The notes below the pieces were generated by a model, which worked only from the letters and a program-made list of their open reading frames with translations, was not told the origin of the DNA and searched no databases. Positions 1 to 11,044 of a DNA stretch of 64,000 bases are shown one piece after another (positions within the stretch are counted from its first letter, which is position 1; the number at the start of each line of letters is the position of its first letter). Source of the stretch: Pochonia chlamydosporia 170 (Eukaryota > Ascomycota > Sordariomycetes > Hypocreales > Clavicipitaceae); contig NC_035793.1 of NCBI RefSeq assembly GCF_001653235.2, positions 3,844,001 through 3,908,000 on the forward strand, in the 5' to 3' direction. The translations under genes were made by a program, and so were the position numbers.

Positions 1-1169
1 TTCTGGTCCTTGCGGTTCTCATAGTCGCGGGACCAGCATACATGACTGCTCTGGAGCTCAATCCCGTCGGGAGAACAAAATGCTAACACTTCACAGCTAT
101 TGCCAAGTACCAGCCTCAGGATGCCACCACCAACCCTTCCCTCATCTTGGCCGCCGCCAACAAGTACCCCAAGTTGATGGAAACCGCCATTGCCTACGGC
201 AAGGAGAAGGGTGGCGACATCGACTCCCAGGTCGACCATGCCCTCGACCGCCTCCTCGTCGAGTTTGGCAAGGCCATCCTCAACACACTTGAGAAGAAGG
301 ACGGCAGGGTCTCTACCGAGGTCGACGCCGCTTTCTCCTACGATACCAAGGCCACAATTGGCAAGGCTCACCACATTATTGACGTAAGTTGTCCCCCAAA
401 ACACAGTAACCGTATGAACCGCCGCTCACTGACTTTCACAGCTCTACAAGGAGCAGGGTGTCGACCCCAAGAGGATCCTCATCAAGATCGCCTCCACCTG
501 GGAGGGCATCCAGGCCGCCAAGGTCCTCCAGTCCGAAGGAATCAACTGCAACCTGACTCTCATGTTCTCTTTGCCCCAGGCTATTGCCTGCGCCGAGGCC
601 GGGGCCTTCCTGATCTCTCCCTTCGTCGGCCGCATCCTCGACTGGTACAAGGCTCACGAGAAGAAGGAGTACACCAAGGAGGAAGATCCTGGTGTCGCCT
701 CGGTCAAGCAAATCTTTGAGTACTACAAGACCTCTGGCCACCCTACCATTGTCATGGGCGCTTCGTTCCGTAACATTGGTGAGATTACCGAACTTGCTGG
801 CTGCGACTACCTGACCATTTCTGTAAGTTTTTGCTTTCCATTTTTCCTTCGCTCTCTTGTCATAGTCGCAACTAATACTAACTATCAAAGCCCAACCTGC
901 TCGAGGAGCTCATCAACTCCACCGAAGCTGTCCCCAAGAAGCTCGACGCCTCAAAGTTCGCCTCCGCGGAAGCCAAGGCCAACTACAAGAACAAGTACAT
1001 CAAGGACGGCAAGACTCTCAGCGAAGACAACGAGGCTCAATTCCGAGCCGACTTTGAGAAGGTCCAGATGGCCGTCGATAAGCTAAAGGAGGGTATTGAC
1101 AAGTTTGCCGCGGATGCCGTCAAGCTTAAGGGTATCATTAAGGAGAAGATTGAGAAGCCTAGTGCTTAA
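1..1169 (+). CDS. TAL1: Transaldolase, 5'-truncated
   Basis: Transaldolase of the non-oxidative pentose phosphate pathway, which moves a dihydroxyacetone unit between sugar phosphates in the cytosol. Visible exons are 97-383, 442-822 and 891-1169. Introns are 384-441 and 823-890, both with GTAAGT donors, and an upstream intron ends at 96 after a TGCTAAC branch site. The first exon, and so the start codon, lies outside the window or cannot be placed. The first visible residues match the conserved N-terminal stretch [14 protein letters not shown]. The Schiff-base lysine sits in [12 protein letters not shown], and the C-terminal helices are complete to the TAA at 1167-1169. No defect is visible in the part seen. 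Identification rests on family motifs and is very secure. Confidence 0.96.
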
Positions 1170-1588
1170 GTCTGTCTGAAACGCTCAAGGACGAATATTA
1201 TAATGATGGATGAAAATGAAAAATGAGTGGCGACTCAGAGGAAGAATTGAAAATGACGTCATGGCTTGGAAGGCGTTAGTGGGCTTTGTGAGATTGTAGC
1301 CTTGCTGGCAGAGGAGATAATATATTTATTGCTGTCAATGGCCGACGAGAACGTGACGGTTAAAATGACTTATTGTGAATGTATCGGGTTGGATGTGACG
1401 TGATGTGGGATGTGAGACAACCGATGACGTGCGGCATATAAAACTGGAACGACTATGGTATATTATCTAACGTGCTCTAAAGAAATTGGTATCAAGTAGG
1501 GTATCAAAGTTTCAACGTTGTCATGCCATCCACGGCATTACAAGGGTATCAAGTTTCTCGTCACAGCTCCAGAATCTACAGCCACCAT
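1170..1588. other. Convergent 3' intergenic region
   Basis: A 419-base spacer between the 3' ends of transaldolase and the minus-strand phosphatase. It must hold both 3' untranslated regions. A TATAAAA at about 1437 is probably incidental because no gene starts here. I see no RNA gene or repeat. Confidence 0.5.
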
Positions 1589-2671
1589 CTACGTCCCCTT
1601 TCGTTTCCGGGCCACTTTGCACGGAACCTGAATCTTGTCATAGGTGAACCCCTTCCTCCCTTTCGCCTTCACAATCAATGCTGTCAAATCGCCGCCCGCG
1701 GCGCAGCCCGAGTCCAGGCCAACAGTGTACCTGGTCTCTGTGAACCCCATCTTTGCGTCGTGGCCGTACATGACGGTCCGCCGGTGGCCCTCCTTAACAT
1801 GACTCTTCTGGTATCTGTTCCATGCTTTGGTCCATCGTTCGCCGGAATGGTCGTCTATAGGGACGGGTATGACTTTTTGCGCCTCCTCGACGTCGTCATC
1901 GTCTAACTCTGCATTTGAAGTCTCAGTGCGTCGTTTGAGTTCATCCTGGGGGTATATCAATGTACGCATATTCATGACTGCCCATGGATCCTGCTTTTCC
2001 AACTTGACGCCTGGTACGAGGCCTCCGTGAACGAAGTACAGGTTCAATGGCGCAGCTTTCAAAATGACGGGCAGGTTGGAGAGCCATGTCACTTGTTCCG
2101 GGAGAAGCGTCTTGGCGGCTTTGAGAATCTTTTTGTCCCGTTTCCGGAAGCCGACTACCTCGTCTTTGTGGGTGGATGCTGCTCGGCCGCGATATTCCTT
2201 GAGGGCTATCAATAGGCGGTCTTCGTGGTTGCCTCGCACGGCACTCGCATTCATGGACATGAGACGAGAAAGAACACCTCGCGAGTCGGGGCCTTTGTTG
2301 ACCATGTCTCCTAGGGTGATGACATGGTCGTTTGAAGGGTTGTATTCCGCAAGATTGAGAAGGTTTCCTAGCTCGGTGTTCATGCCGTGGATATCGCCGA
2401 TGACGAGGAGGCGGCGGTTGTTATGGACGGTGGGTATGTATTGTTCTGGCATGCTGGCTGTGAGGGTGAGGTGGCCTAGCTTTGGGCGATGTTTCCCGTA
2501 AGAAGTGAATGGGCATTGGCCATTGGCACATCCGAGTCTTCCATGTTTGGCTTCTTTCGAGGCTGTGACTAGAGCTGGGACCTCGGTGAGGAACAGTATC
2601 CAAAGGACTATGTTGAGGCAGACGATGGCCACGATGCCGAACCATTGGCATCTGGAAATAGCACGAGCCAT
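1589..2671 (-). CDS. PPN2: Calcineurin-like metallophosphatase, PPN2-type
   Basis: Intronless 360-residue protein. An N-terminal hydrophobic segment (residues about 11-30) looks like a signal anchor. The metallophosphoesterase motifs follow in order: GDIHG (92-96), GDMVNKGPDS (121-130), GNHE (147-150), FVHGG around His214 and MYGHD near the C-terminus. These residues bind the two catalytic metal ions. An N-terminal membrane anchor before a compact bacterial-type PPP phosphatase domain is the plan of yeast Ppn2, a vacuolar zinc-dependent endopolyphosphatase. A vacuolar polyphosphatase role is therefore the best guess; a protein phosphatase remains possible. The first ATG after the upstream spacer was chosen because it places the anchor at the N-terminus. 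Confidence 0.8.
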   Translation of the reverse strand: MARAISRCQWFGIVAIVCLNIVLWILFLTEVPALVTASKEAKHGRLGCANGQCPFTSYGKHRPKLGHLTLTASMPEQYIPTVHNNRRLLVIGDIHGMNTELGNLLNLAEYNPSNDHVITLGDMVNKGPDSRGVLSRLMSMNASAVRGNHEDRLLIALKEYRGRAASTHKDEVVGFRKRDKKILKAAKTLLPEQVTWLSNLPVILKAAPLNLYFVHGGLVPGVKLEKQDPWAVMNMRTLIYPQDELKRRTETSNAELDDDDVEEAQKVIPVPIDDHSGERWTKAWNRYQKSHVKEGHRRTVMYGHDAKMGFTETRYTVGLDSGCAAGGDLTALIVKAKGRKGFTYDKIQVPCKVARKRKGT

Positions 2672-3768
2672 GGTTGGTGATGCGGAAGATTTGCAAAATA
2701 TGATTCGTATTTGCGTCGACGGATGTTAGAGTCGGTGTGGTCAGGTTTGCGTCGTCATCAGCCCTGGCTGCGTAAAGTCTGACATCTTATGCCGTGCAAC
2801 CAGGAGCAGGAGCTGAGAGCGGAATTGTAAACGGTTGCAGAAGCCGTAAAATGAGAATGCGATCTTGTGGGCGTAAGAATCAACAAGGTACGATACATGA
2901 AAGTGGTTGTATGAAAATGTGTTTGGTGAAGATTGGAGAGTTGGGCGCCAAGACATGAACGTAGATTTTGAGTCTTGATCAGGCGCTCGTTGGTAGCAAT
3001 TTCCGAATGCGCGGCTCGGCAGTGACGAGTCAATCGGACAAGGGCACTTGAGCACTTGAGCAGGCGAGACCAACCAGATCTGACAATGAAGCTACCCGCA
3101 TTCGGTCAAAGGTCAGGTCAGGCTTGATGCAGACCGCCTTCAATGTTGTCGTGGCCACGTGCTGTAAATCGTCTTTATGGTTGTATGTATTGTGGCGTGT
3201 TTGTATTCGTGAATGTCTTTGTTTATTTTGCGCCTGGTGCAGGTCGTTGCTCGATTTGGCAGGTTTTGGTTAAATTCGTGCAGATACATGCGTTAGTTCC
3301 CGCGTTTCCTGGACGTAACGGTGGCTGCAACAGTGCATGCACAATCTAGATTCGTATTAAGTGAACTTGACTCGAATTAAGCCACTCGGTTCGGAGCTGA
3401 TGCGGTAAAACTGACAAGATTAATACAGAGCCCTGAGAGACAGCTGCCAAGCCTGCAGCTTGCATAAATTATTCAATGTTGCCCAACTGACATGGTCCAC
3501 TGGTACTAATTTTTTTCACCGCAGTACTCCATAAAATTATCCCGTGTTCACCTACGCAGTATTACAACATCCGGATTGTCCAACACAACAATTCGGCCCC
3601 TTTCGTAGTCAATGTTCAACTATTACATACACCCAATCCCATGTATTTTGAAATGGACTTGCAAAAAAAGGTCCAACCACTGCATATCTTCCCCCCTACA
3701 TGACTCAACTAGCCCACAAAAAGAACCAAAAAATTAAGCCACCTCTGAAAGCATCGTGGAACGATTCT
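2672..3768. other. Intergenic region upstream of the phosphatase
   Basis: About 1.1 kb with the promoter side of the minus-strand phosphatase on the left and the tRNA-Ile gene on the right. Short open frames occur on both strands but none has recognisable sequence or flanking splice signals. Minus-strand T runs just left of the tRNA (about 3718-3733) fit its Pol III terminator. Nothing else is supported. Confidence 0.5.
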
Positions 3769-3852
3769 TGCTCCCGGCAGGGCTTGAACCTGCGGCCTCC
3801 GCATCACTAACGTTTATTAGTACGAAGCTCTAACCAACTGAGCTACGGAAGC
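3769..3852 (-). tRNA. tRNA-Ile (AAU anticodon) with 10-base intron
   Basis: The minus strand folds as a complete cloverleaf: a 7-pair acceptor stem (GCTTCCG with CGGGAGC), a D arm with GCTC/GAGC, an anticodon stem TCGTA/TGCGG with two G-U pairs, and a T arm GCAGG/CCTGC around TTCAAGC. The anticodon loop reads CTAATA then A38, giving anticodon AAT. A 10-base intron follows position 37. The 84-base length equals 74 plus the intron. The 3' CCA is not encoded, as expected in eukaryotes, and T runs downstream fit Pol III termination. Confidence 0.93.
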
Positions 3853-4236
3853 TTTCCGAGATGGATTGATGACGACGGCCGAGGATAATCATCTCAAAAG
3901 GGTTCAGCACCTGGTGCATTGTAATTAACTACCCGTTAATGCTAAAGAGGGCATATGTTGACCTGCGCAATTCACAAGGCGTTTTTAAGTTCTCATACAT
4001 TTCATCTATGATGCTGTATTGTACATAGCTGAGATTTGGCGCCTTGTCTATCAATTAGTGTACAAGCCTTTGTAGCCCATTATCGAATACAAAGAGCCGC
4101 AGCACAGAATACTGCATTCCCAATCTCTACCACTCCACGAATCTCTCAAATCAAAGCCATACATGACTCCTCGCCCCTTAGGAATCACATCAACACCTAA
4201 ACGCCAAATATGCAAATGCAATGTCCCTCCGCCTCC
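3853..4236. other. Intergenic region, nothing recognised
   Basis: A 384-base spacer between the tRNA-Ile 5' end and the 3' end of the PET191-like gene. It should hold that gene's 3' untranslated region. No other feature is visible. Confidence 0.45.
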
Positions 4237-4703
4237 TCACTTGTTTTGCTGCTGCTGAAGAAGCTGCGCCTGCTCCGCCCGATACTTCTCATTCTCAACA
4301 TCCCTCCAATCCTGCGGAATAGGCTCATTCCCACTCGTCTCCTTGACGCCGCCCGCAAACGCCGGCTTACCAGCATACAACTGGTACCCCTTGCCTGTCT
4401 CCGCGCCCTCCATGGTCTTGTACGTGACGGGCATGTTTCCGCGGAATCGCTTGCGCATGTCGACCATGCCGCGCTTGCAGTCGCCGTAGCCCTTTTTCAG
4501 TTGTTGGCATTTCGTGGGGAGTGTGCTGGCGAGCGGTTCGCGGAGGCAGTCAGATGCTTTGTTGCGTTGGATCATGACGCATTCTGACTCTTGGAGGCAT
4601 TGTGCGAGCGCGTCGCCTAGGAATTGGTTAGTTTTCTGGGTAGCGTGTATGTGTAAAGGTGTCTTGGTGGTTGCTTACGCAGCTCTTGACATGAACTTGG
4701 CAT
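4237..4703 (-). CDS. PET191: Cytochrome c oxidase assembly factor Pet191/Coa5
   Basis: Two exons, 4679-4703 and 4237-4616, joined across an intron with a GTAAGC donor, a CTAAC branch site and a TAG acceptor. The 134-residue product is a twin-cysteine protein of the mitochondrial intermembrane space needed to assemble cytochrome c oxidase. It has two CX9C motifs (from Cys5, and CQQLKKGYGDC). The downstream block CKRGMVDMRKRFRGN matches the family signature CKRG-VDM--RF-GN. The tiny 25-base first exon supplies the start MPSSCQEL and the first cysteine, so the start is well supported. The C-terminus ends in a Gln-rich tail. Confidence 0.93.
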
Positions 4704-5497
4704 TGTGACTTGTTGTGGGAGGATTGATGTCGAGTAGGTAGAAAGCTCGGATGATTTGGAAAAGTTGCGTGACACTTTTTGGGTGGCGTTGATTGGATTG
4801 GTGTGGATGGGTTGGAGACTAAATTAATGTGCAGGGATACTTTATTTGCATGTTGAAATTCGCTACTACAAAAGTATTTTACGTGAGATATTTTGACAGT
4901 GGAGGGCACACCTGCGTATGGCTCAGATCGCACCCCATCTTGTTAGGTGCCTAAGTAAATATAATTGCATCATCATGGTCAATGCAATATCCATAGGACT
5001 TGAGTAGCAACAATGAATTGGAATCCAACCAACAATAGCTGTGGTACCCATTACTGAAAACCGGTGTCACTCGTGTTGTCCATGCACACCCTTACCCGGC
5101 GAAGGTCAACCACTTGACCAACAAAGTCTCGCACACCAGAGACTCTCGGGACAATCCAAGAAGCCGAATTCACACTTCCATACCCAATTAAACAGTATAA
5201 CCGCCAGACCCGACCTGCAAAAAGGGTGTGAATCTGCAGTCGAAAGTAGGTCTATAGGGTAGCTGGTGGTGGGGTCCTTTGCTCCAGCTGACCACTTGCA
5301 GGTCGTGGCTGTCGCATGTGACATCACTGACGTCTTGCGATTCTTTGTTCGAGGTCCACTTCCCCAGAAAGAGAGCGCCAATCTTCCAACATCAAAAACG
5401 TCCTCCTTGAAACTGCTGTGCTGTATCGTTCACGCGACATGTCCGCAGTGTTATTTCCTTGTGTTTCTTCCATATTTTGAGATATTGTCTCGCAAAA
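4704..5497. promoter_or_regulatory. Divergent promoter region, PET191 and lipase
   Basis: A 794-base region between the divergent starts of the PET191-like gene (minus) and the lipase gene (plus). It must carry both promoters. The 200 bases before the lipase start contain open reading without stops and look like an ordinary 5' leader. No specific factor site is asserted. Confidence 0.4.
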
Positions 5498-7397
5498 ATG
5501 CCCGTACCGTTTCTTGGACGGCTACATCCGTGAGTTTTGCCGCAATTTCTTGCTCCCCTCAGTTGCCGTCTGGAACTCAATTGCGCTGACTGGAGTGTCT
5601 CATAGATACGAGTATCTTGCCCTCGTTGGATCGTTCGTTTTTGTAGGCCTTGAAGCGGTTATTCGGATTCTTACTCTGGCTCTACGTGTGTTGCAGCTGC
5701 CTTTCAGTCTTGCACGGACCATTGCTGACGTATCATAGCCTCGTTTGTTGTCTCATTTTTCTACCTCATTTCGCGGCGACTATTTAACAGATTTACGACT
5801 GAAGAGCACAAAAAGGCGGAGAGCAGAAAAAAGAGTGGGTTGTGTCTGCTGAGTTGCCGTGAAATAAGCTAACTCCTACAGCAATATCCACTTCCGTCCG
5901 CGATGCGTCCGATTTTGTCGAGCTCTGCCGTCTGTGGGGATACGAGGCCGAGGAGCATATAGTCCAGACGAAAGATGGCTATCTGCTGGGCATCCACAGA
6001 TTACAATGGCGTCGGGGAGAGGAGGGACAAAAGGTCAATTGCGGGCCTGGGAGTGTAAAGAAGCGGGTTGTCTACTTGCACCACGGGCTGCTCATGAATT
6101 CGGAAGTTTGGGTGTGCTTGACGGACGAACGGAGATGCTTGCCGTTTGAGCTGGTTGAGCGCGGATTTGATGTTTGGGTCAGTATTCCTCCGGCCTTGGT
6201 GCTCATAATTCTTGCTGACAGATATAGTTTGGAAACAATCGTGGAAACAAGTACTCGAAAAAGTCAATTCACGCGTCGCCCACCACGGTTCAGTTTTGGG
6301 ACTTTTCGATGGATGAATTTGCATTCCATGACATCCCCGATACAATTTCCTACATCTTGGAAACCACAGAACAAAAGAGCCTCTCGTATATTGGCTTTTC
6401 GCAAGGCACTGCTCAGGCATTTGCAACCTTGGCTATTCACCCGCTGCTTAATCACAAGGTCAACGTGTTTATTGCGCTAGCACCAGCCATGGCACCCGCT
6501 GGTTTGTCCAATGGCATAGTAGATTCGCTAGTCAAAGCTTCGCCATCGGTACTTTACCTCATGTTTGGCAGACGGTCCATCCTGAGCTCTGCCACCATGT
6601 GGGAGACGCTACTGTATCCGCCTCTTTTCTGCCATCTCATCGACAGAGGATTGGGATTCTTATTCAACTGGAAGACGAAGAACATCTCAGCCAGTCAGAA
6701 GCTAGCAGCCTACCCGCATCTCTACTCCTTCACCAGCACGAAGAGCGTAGTCCACTGGTTTCAGGTTATCCGCAACAAATGCTTCCAGATGTACGACGAT
6801 GATGTTCATCAGCCAATGAATGTTGCTACGTCGAGAAAGTACTCCAAGGTGGCCAAGTATCCGACTCGAAATATTCGTACACCTGTCGTCTTGGTCTATG
6901 GTGGCAGCGATTCTCTCGTGGACATCAAGATCATGCTACGAGAGCTTCCTCCGCAGACGGTGGCGACCGAAATTCCACATTACGAGCATCTCGACTTCTT
7001 GTGGGCTAGAGATGTCGATTCTCAAGTCTTTCAGCATGTATTCGATGCTCTGGACAGTTTTACGGATGCAGAGCACACTGTGGAGGAATATGATCGGTAC
7101 TACATGGTAAGGAATGAAAGTTTGATGGGGTCTGCATACTCTTTTTTGCATCGAGGAAGCGAGAGCGAAGCATCGACTACTGCTGCTGGCAGCGAGGGAC
7201 CATCCACGCAACCGCCGCAGCATGTCGCGCGAGAAGACACAGAAGTGACTGAAAATACATCCAAGAACCGGCTCATTGGTCGCGTTGATGGTATAAATGA
7301 CACGACGGAGAAGCTAAAGGGCGTGGGAGTCCGAAGAGGCGGCGCCAAAGGCCTAAACGAGAAGCCGGATGTTGGCCCGCTGGACAGAACAGGTTGA
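5498..7397 (+). CDS. Membrane-anchored lipase, steryl ester hydrolase type
   Basis: Five exons: 5498-5529, 5606-5685, 5739-5834, 5882-6177 and 6228-7397, giving 557 residues. Exons 2 and 3 encode a hydrophobic hairpin (YEYLALVGSFVFVG and SFVVSFFYLI), the N-terminal membrane anchor typical of the TGL1/YEH family. The alpha/beta-hydrolase domain begins with an acid-lipase-type region (ELCRLWGYEAEEH, then HHGLLMNSEVW) and the family block GNNRGNKYSKKS. The nucleophile is Ser226 in GFSQG. The acid is probably Asp396 in GGSDSLVD and the base His422 in YEHLDFLWA. The family hydrolyses steryl esters or triacylglycerol at lipid droplets or the plasma membrane. The last 100 residues are low-complexity and likely disordered. 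Confidence 0.88.
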
Positions 7398-8832
7398 ATC
7401 GCGCGACGGGAGAATAGCGGAAGAAGCAGTGATACCCTGATGTCTGCATTGATGTAAATACAAGATTGTCAAGTACATAGCATATTGAGAAGTTGGTCTA
7501 TTGATGGCTTAGCATTGAACCGTGAGTGCAGCTTACGTTTAGTATGACGAAGTGATTATGTGGCTGCATCGATTTACGGATGGCAGTGAAATTGATCGGC
7601 AAGATGGGCAAACAACCACTACGTAGTAAGTGTAACCAAAACTAAAAGCTTGATGTAAACACTGCATATGTATAATACTCAATTATTTTTTTGATATAGC
7701 CAAATAAGGTTAGCAATATCTGCCTTTGGTCAAAGACTCTCGTGAAGCTGTGACACATCTTGAAAACGAGGTCTGGTGGGTCATCGCCGGAGTTGACGCT
7801 ATCCCGGCCGATCGAGTCAGAATTAGCCCGAATGCCACACAAATATTGAAAAGTAAACAGAAACGAGCTCGTATCAGCGGCTGGTGAGCACCAACTTTCC
7901 ATGTTGTTGCCTTGCTTATATTCTCACCACGTGCATAAACCCAGGACCAACAGCTTACCTTGTTCCAATCTTACTTGGTACTCAGTTACGTACAACCTTT
8001 CAGCCGCTTTTCCGAACAGACCAATTCCAAGAGATGGTTTCAGATTGATTGGCATCATATCCGTAGGTATTCGGCAGTAACTCATCCTGAGCAATATAAG
8101 CACCGGCTTAGCATGCAAGGGGCCGTTGTTTCGCCGTCCTGGTAACCGCTGTCAAAGAGTCATTACGCGTCCATGAGCACGACAAAGCCGATATGTCCTT
8201 GTCCTTGTCCGAGTCCGTATGTCTGCAGCAGGGTTTGTCACACAGCCCTCTTTTGACGGAAAGTCATTGCACAACACTCAAGCATATTCAAGCAGTGCAT
8301 GATTCTGTATGAATGAATATATCAACTTCATCTATCTATTCCGCTCAATCCACGAGCTCAAAATCTCGAAACGGAAATTCTTAAGCCGTTGTTTGACGAT
8401 CCACTCGGCGCGTATCCTGCTCCCGAGACACCCGGAACAAGGATCTAACCTCGATTTTTTTTTTTCTTGGTTTTTAGCTCAACAAATCCAATAACATTCC
8501 CGCTACCCACAAAGGTTTCATGGTCCGCCCAACGTCCGATTTTAGTTCCGCCCGAGCGTTCGTGCTGACGGGCATAGCCTCAGTTTCTCGCTGTCAGTGG
8601 ATCCCCCTTGACGCATGGAAACCTTGTAAAACTCTCCGTAGTCGAAGGATTCGTTATCTGGCCGTGATAGATGTCGTCAGCCCTGTGCTTTAGACTCCGT
8701 AGCATGAGATATTTAGGGGGTTGTGTCCCACTTTCTGGTGATGTTGTTAGCCTTTTGAGGTTGTAGATTTTGCCAACTTGACTATTTTCACTCTTTTGTT
8801 TTCATTATACAGGTTTCACGAGTTTAGAAACA
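7398..8832. other. Intergenic region, nothing recognised
   Basis: About 1.4 kb between the lipase stop and the RTA1-like start. It contains a T12 run near 8458 and AT-rich stretches. I tested the sequence before the T run for a Pol III gene and found no cloverleaf. The right end is the RTA1-like promoter and leader. Confidence 0.45.
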
Positions 8833-9911
8833 ATGACGAACCGCACTGCCCTGGCAGACGCCCAGATCTTTTGTAGGGACAACCCCAAGAACCCTCTGTG
8901 CGACGACGTCCCCAACTTCTACGAGTACCGTCTCGATCTTGCGCCCAATGCTGCCTTCCTAGGAATATTCGGCGCTTCTCTCATCGCCTACACTGTCATA
9001 TTGATCGTTTCCCGGCGCGGCGTGGCGTTCAACATAGCACTCCTGCTGGGACTCATCTGCGAAGTATTAGGCTATCTGGGCAGGATACTCAGCTGGCATA
9101 ACCCGTGGGACGAAAATGGCTTCATGATTCAGATTTGCTGTCTGACCATTGGACCGGCCTTCATGGCCGCAGGGTGTTATTTATGTCTGAGGAGGATCGT
9201 GAGTGCCTTTGGTCCGGAGAATTCACGACTTCCCCCCGAGTATTATACCCGAATTGTAAGCCAACCCAACCATATACATACTCACACATCATCTAACAAA
9301 CACAGTTCATCCCCTGCGACGTCATCTCCCTCATCCTCCAAGCCGTAGGAGGTGCCCTCGCCGCTACCGCCGCTCACAGCCATAACTCCGCTGATCTCGG
9401 CTCAAACATCATGATTGCAGGGCTAGCATTCCAAGTCGCCACAATGGTAGGCTTCATCACCGCCTCCTCCGACTTTGCCTTCCGCACATACCGTCGCTAC
9501 AAGGCGCAAGGTTCTGCCGCGCTGTCCCAGGATCCCGCGCTGGTCCGTATGCGAAGCACCCTCCGGTTCAAGCTCTTCCTCGGGGCGTTGACGCTCGCCT
9601 CGGTGCTTATCCTCTGGCGGAGTGCGTTTCGTGTGGCCGAGCTGAGTGGTGGGTGGACGGGGCCCATCATGGCTGACCAGGCTATGTTCATTGGCTTCGA
9701 GGGCATTCTCATCGTTGTGGCGGTGTATGCGCTGAATATCTTCCATCCGGGGATTTGTGCCAAGGAATTGTTTGAGATGGGTGGTGGTGGGTTGACGGGG
9801 TGTTGGTGCGCGAGGAGGAAGAAGGGTGAGAAGGGTCAAGGGGAGAAGGGTTGGAGTGATGGGGAGAGTAAGCCTGTTACGGCGGATTCTTCTGTCTATG
9901 CGTCTGCGTAG
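8833..9911 (+). CDS. RTA1-like seven-transmembrane protein
   Basis: Two exons, 8833-9255 and 9306-9911, with a 50-base intron (GTAAGC donor, CTAAC branch site, CAG acceptor), giving 342 residues. About seven hydrophobic segments are visible from residue 40 to about 300. The family block GRILS after the second segment and QAVGGALAA in the middle are typical of RTA1-domain lipid-translocating exporters. Related yeast proteins (Rsb1, Rta1, Rtm1) affect export of sphingoid long-chain bases and resistance to toxic compounds. Substrate cannot be told from sequence. The C-terminal tail is Gly/Lys-rich and cytosolic in style. Start is the first ATG, followed by NRTALADAQIFC and a conserved extracellular cysteine pair. 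Confidence 0.9.
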
Positions 9912-11044
9912 GTTGTGAGGTGATACTGTTTTGGGGGTGATGGATTTCTTTTGTTTTGGTGGATAGTATACGTGGAATTTGCGGCAAGCAGGGCGTTTTA
10001 ATGGTTAGAGATATATACAAGATTAGATGGACTGGCATTCGACTTTACTTGGAAGATCTTCATAGAAGAGCTATATTATATTTACCAATCTTCGAAATAT
10101 TTCAGGCATGCAGTGGCAGCCTCTTGGACTCTCAAGGTTGGCGGCGTTGGCTGGCAGCCTCAGAGTATGGTTGCAAACATATCAGTCACAAGTCTGACGA
10201 GCAAGATTTAAATTGACAAACGGCGCCAGTCTCTTCTCATTAGAGAGATGGGAAACTAGCTGGTTACTTATTATCTGCTCTTAAATAGCCTGCAATAGAC
10301 GCCCTGTGCATATCTACTGCCGGCGTGTACTGATTCGCCTTGTCACAGCATCACCACTATCACGTAAACTTCCACCAGTTCTCCATTCCCTTTCTCACAG
10401 CTTTCTCTGCATTTGCGGCCCTTCATGCTGCAAAGTATAACCAAGTCGTTCCGAAATCTTTGCTATCGGAACATCCGTCACTACCATTTCATTGTCATCG
10501 CACATGTCACAAAGTTCAGTTGTCAGAATTGGAACCGATAAATTCATCTTTACTGCCGATTCTCGCCGACAAACGCACAAATCTACGTGTGCAGAGATCA
10601 GGCCCAAGTATGGTAGGCACCCCCTACTTCGCCACGTCGCAGATGCATTCAAGCCCTCTGGTCCAGCTTGCTCGCCTAATCGACATCCGACTCCGAGACA
10701 CCATATAAACTTACTTGAAACAGGCCATTCTGGTTCGACCACACGCTGTGGATATCATTTGAAGCAAAGATTTGAAAGGGGCATCGCCCAGCTCTTACGT
10801 CCCAGTAAAACGCCAAATAATATGCATCATGCAAGGTTTTTGTAAAGCAAGGCATCATGATGTCTTCATCATCAATACACCATACGGATAAAGCAGTGCG
10901 CTCGTTTGCGCTGACCAATGCTGTTGGAATAATAATGTTTGGGGGTGAGAAAGGCGCCCAGGCCTGTAAGTGCTTACACTGTATAACAAAAGGGGGTATA
11001 TATACGTCAATATGCATGGGTCATCGTATCGCGGCTCGAGTTGC
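9912..11044. other. Convergent intergenic region, nothing recognised
   Basis: About 1.1 kb between the 3' ends of the RTA1-like gene and the minus-strand RED1-like gene. Open frames up to 120 codons occur on both strands but overlap each other and lack recognisable motifs, so I left them out. No RNA gene or repeat is seen. Confidence 0.45.

Noticed and set aside
8380..8470. Possible Pol III gene ending in a T12 run
   Set aside because: A B-box-like stretch is present on the minus strand but no cloverleaf or 5S-like fold could be drawn, and the T run lies on the wrong side for that strand.
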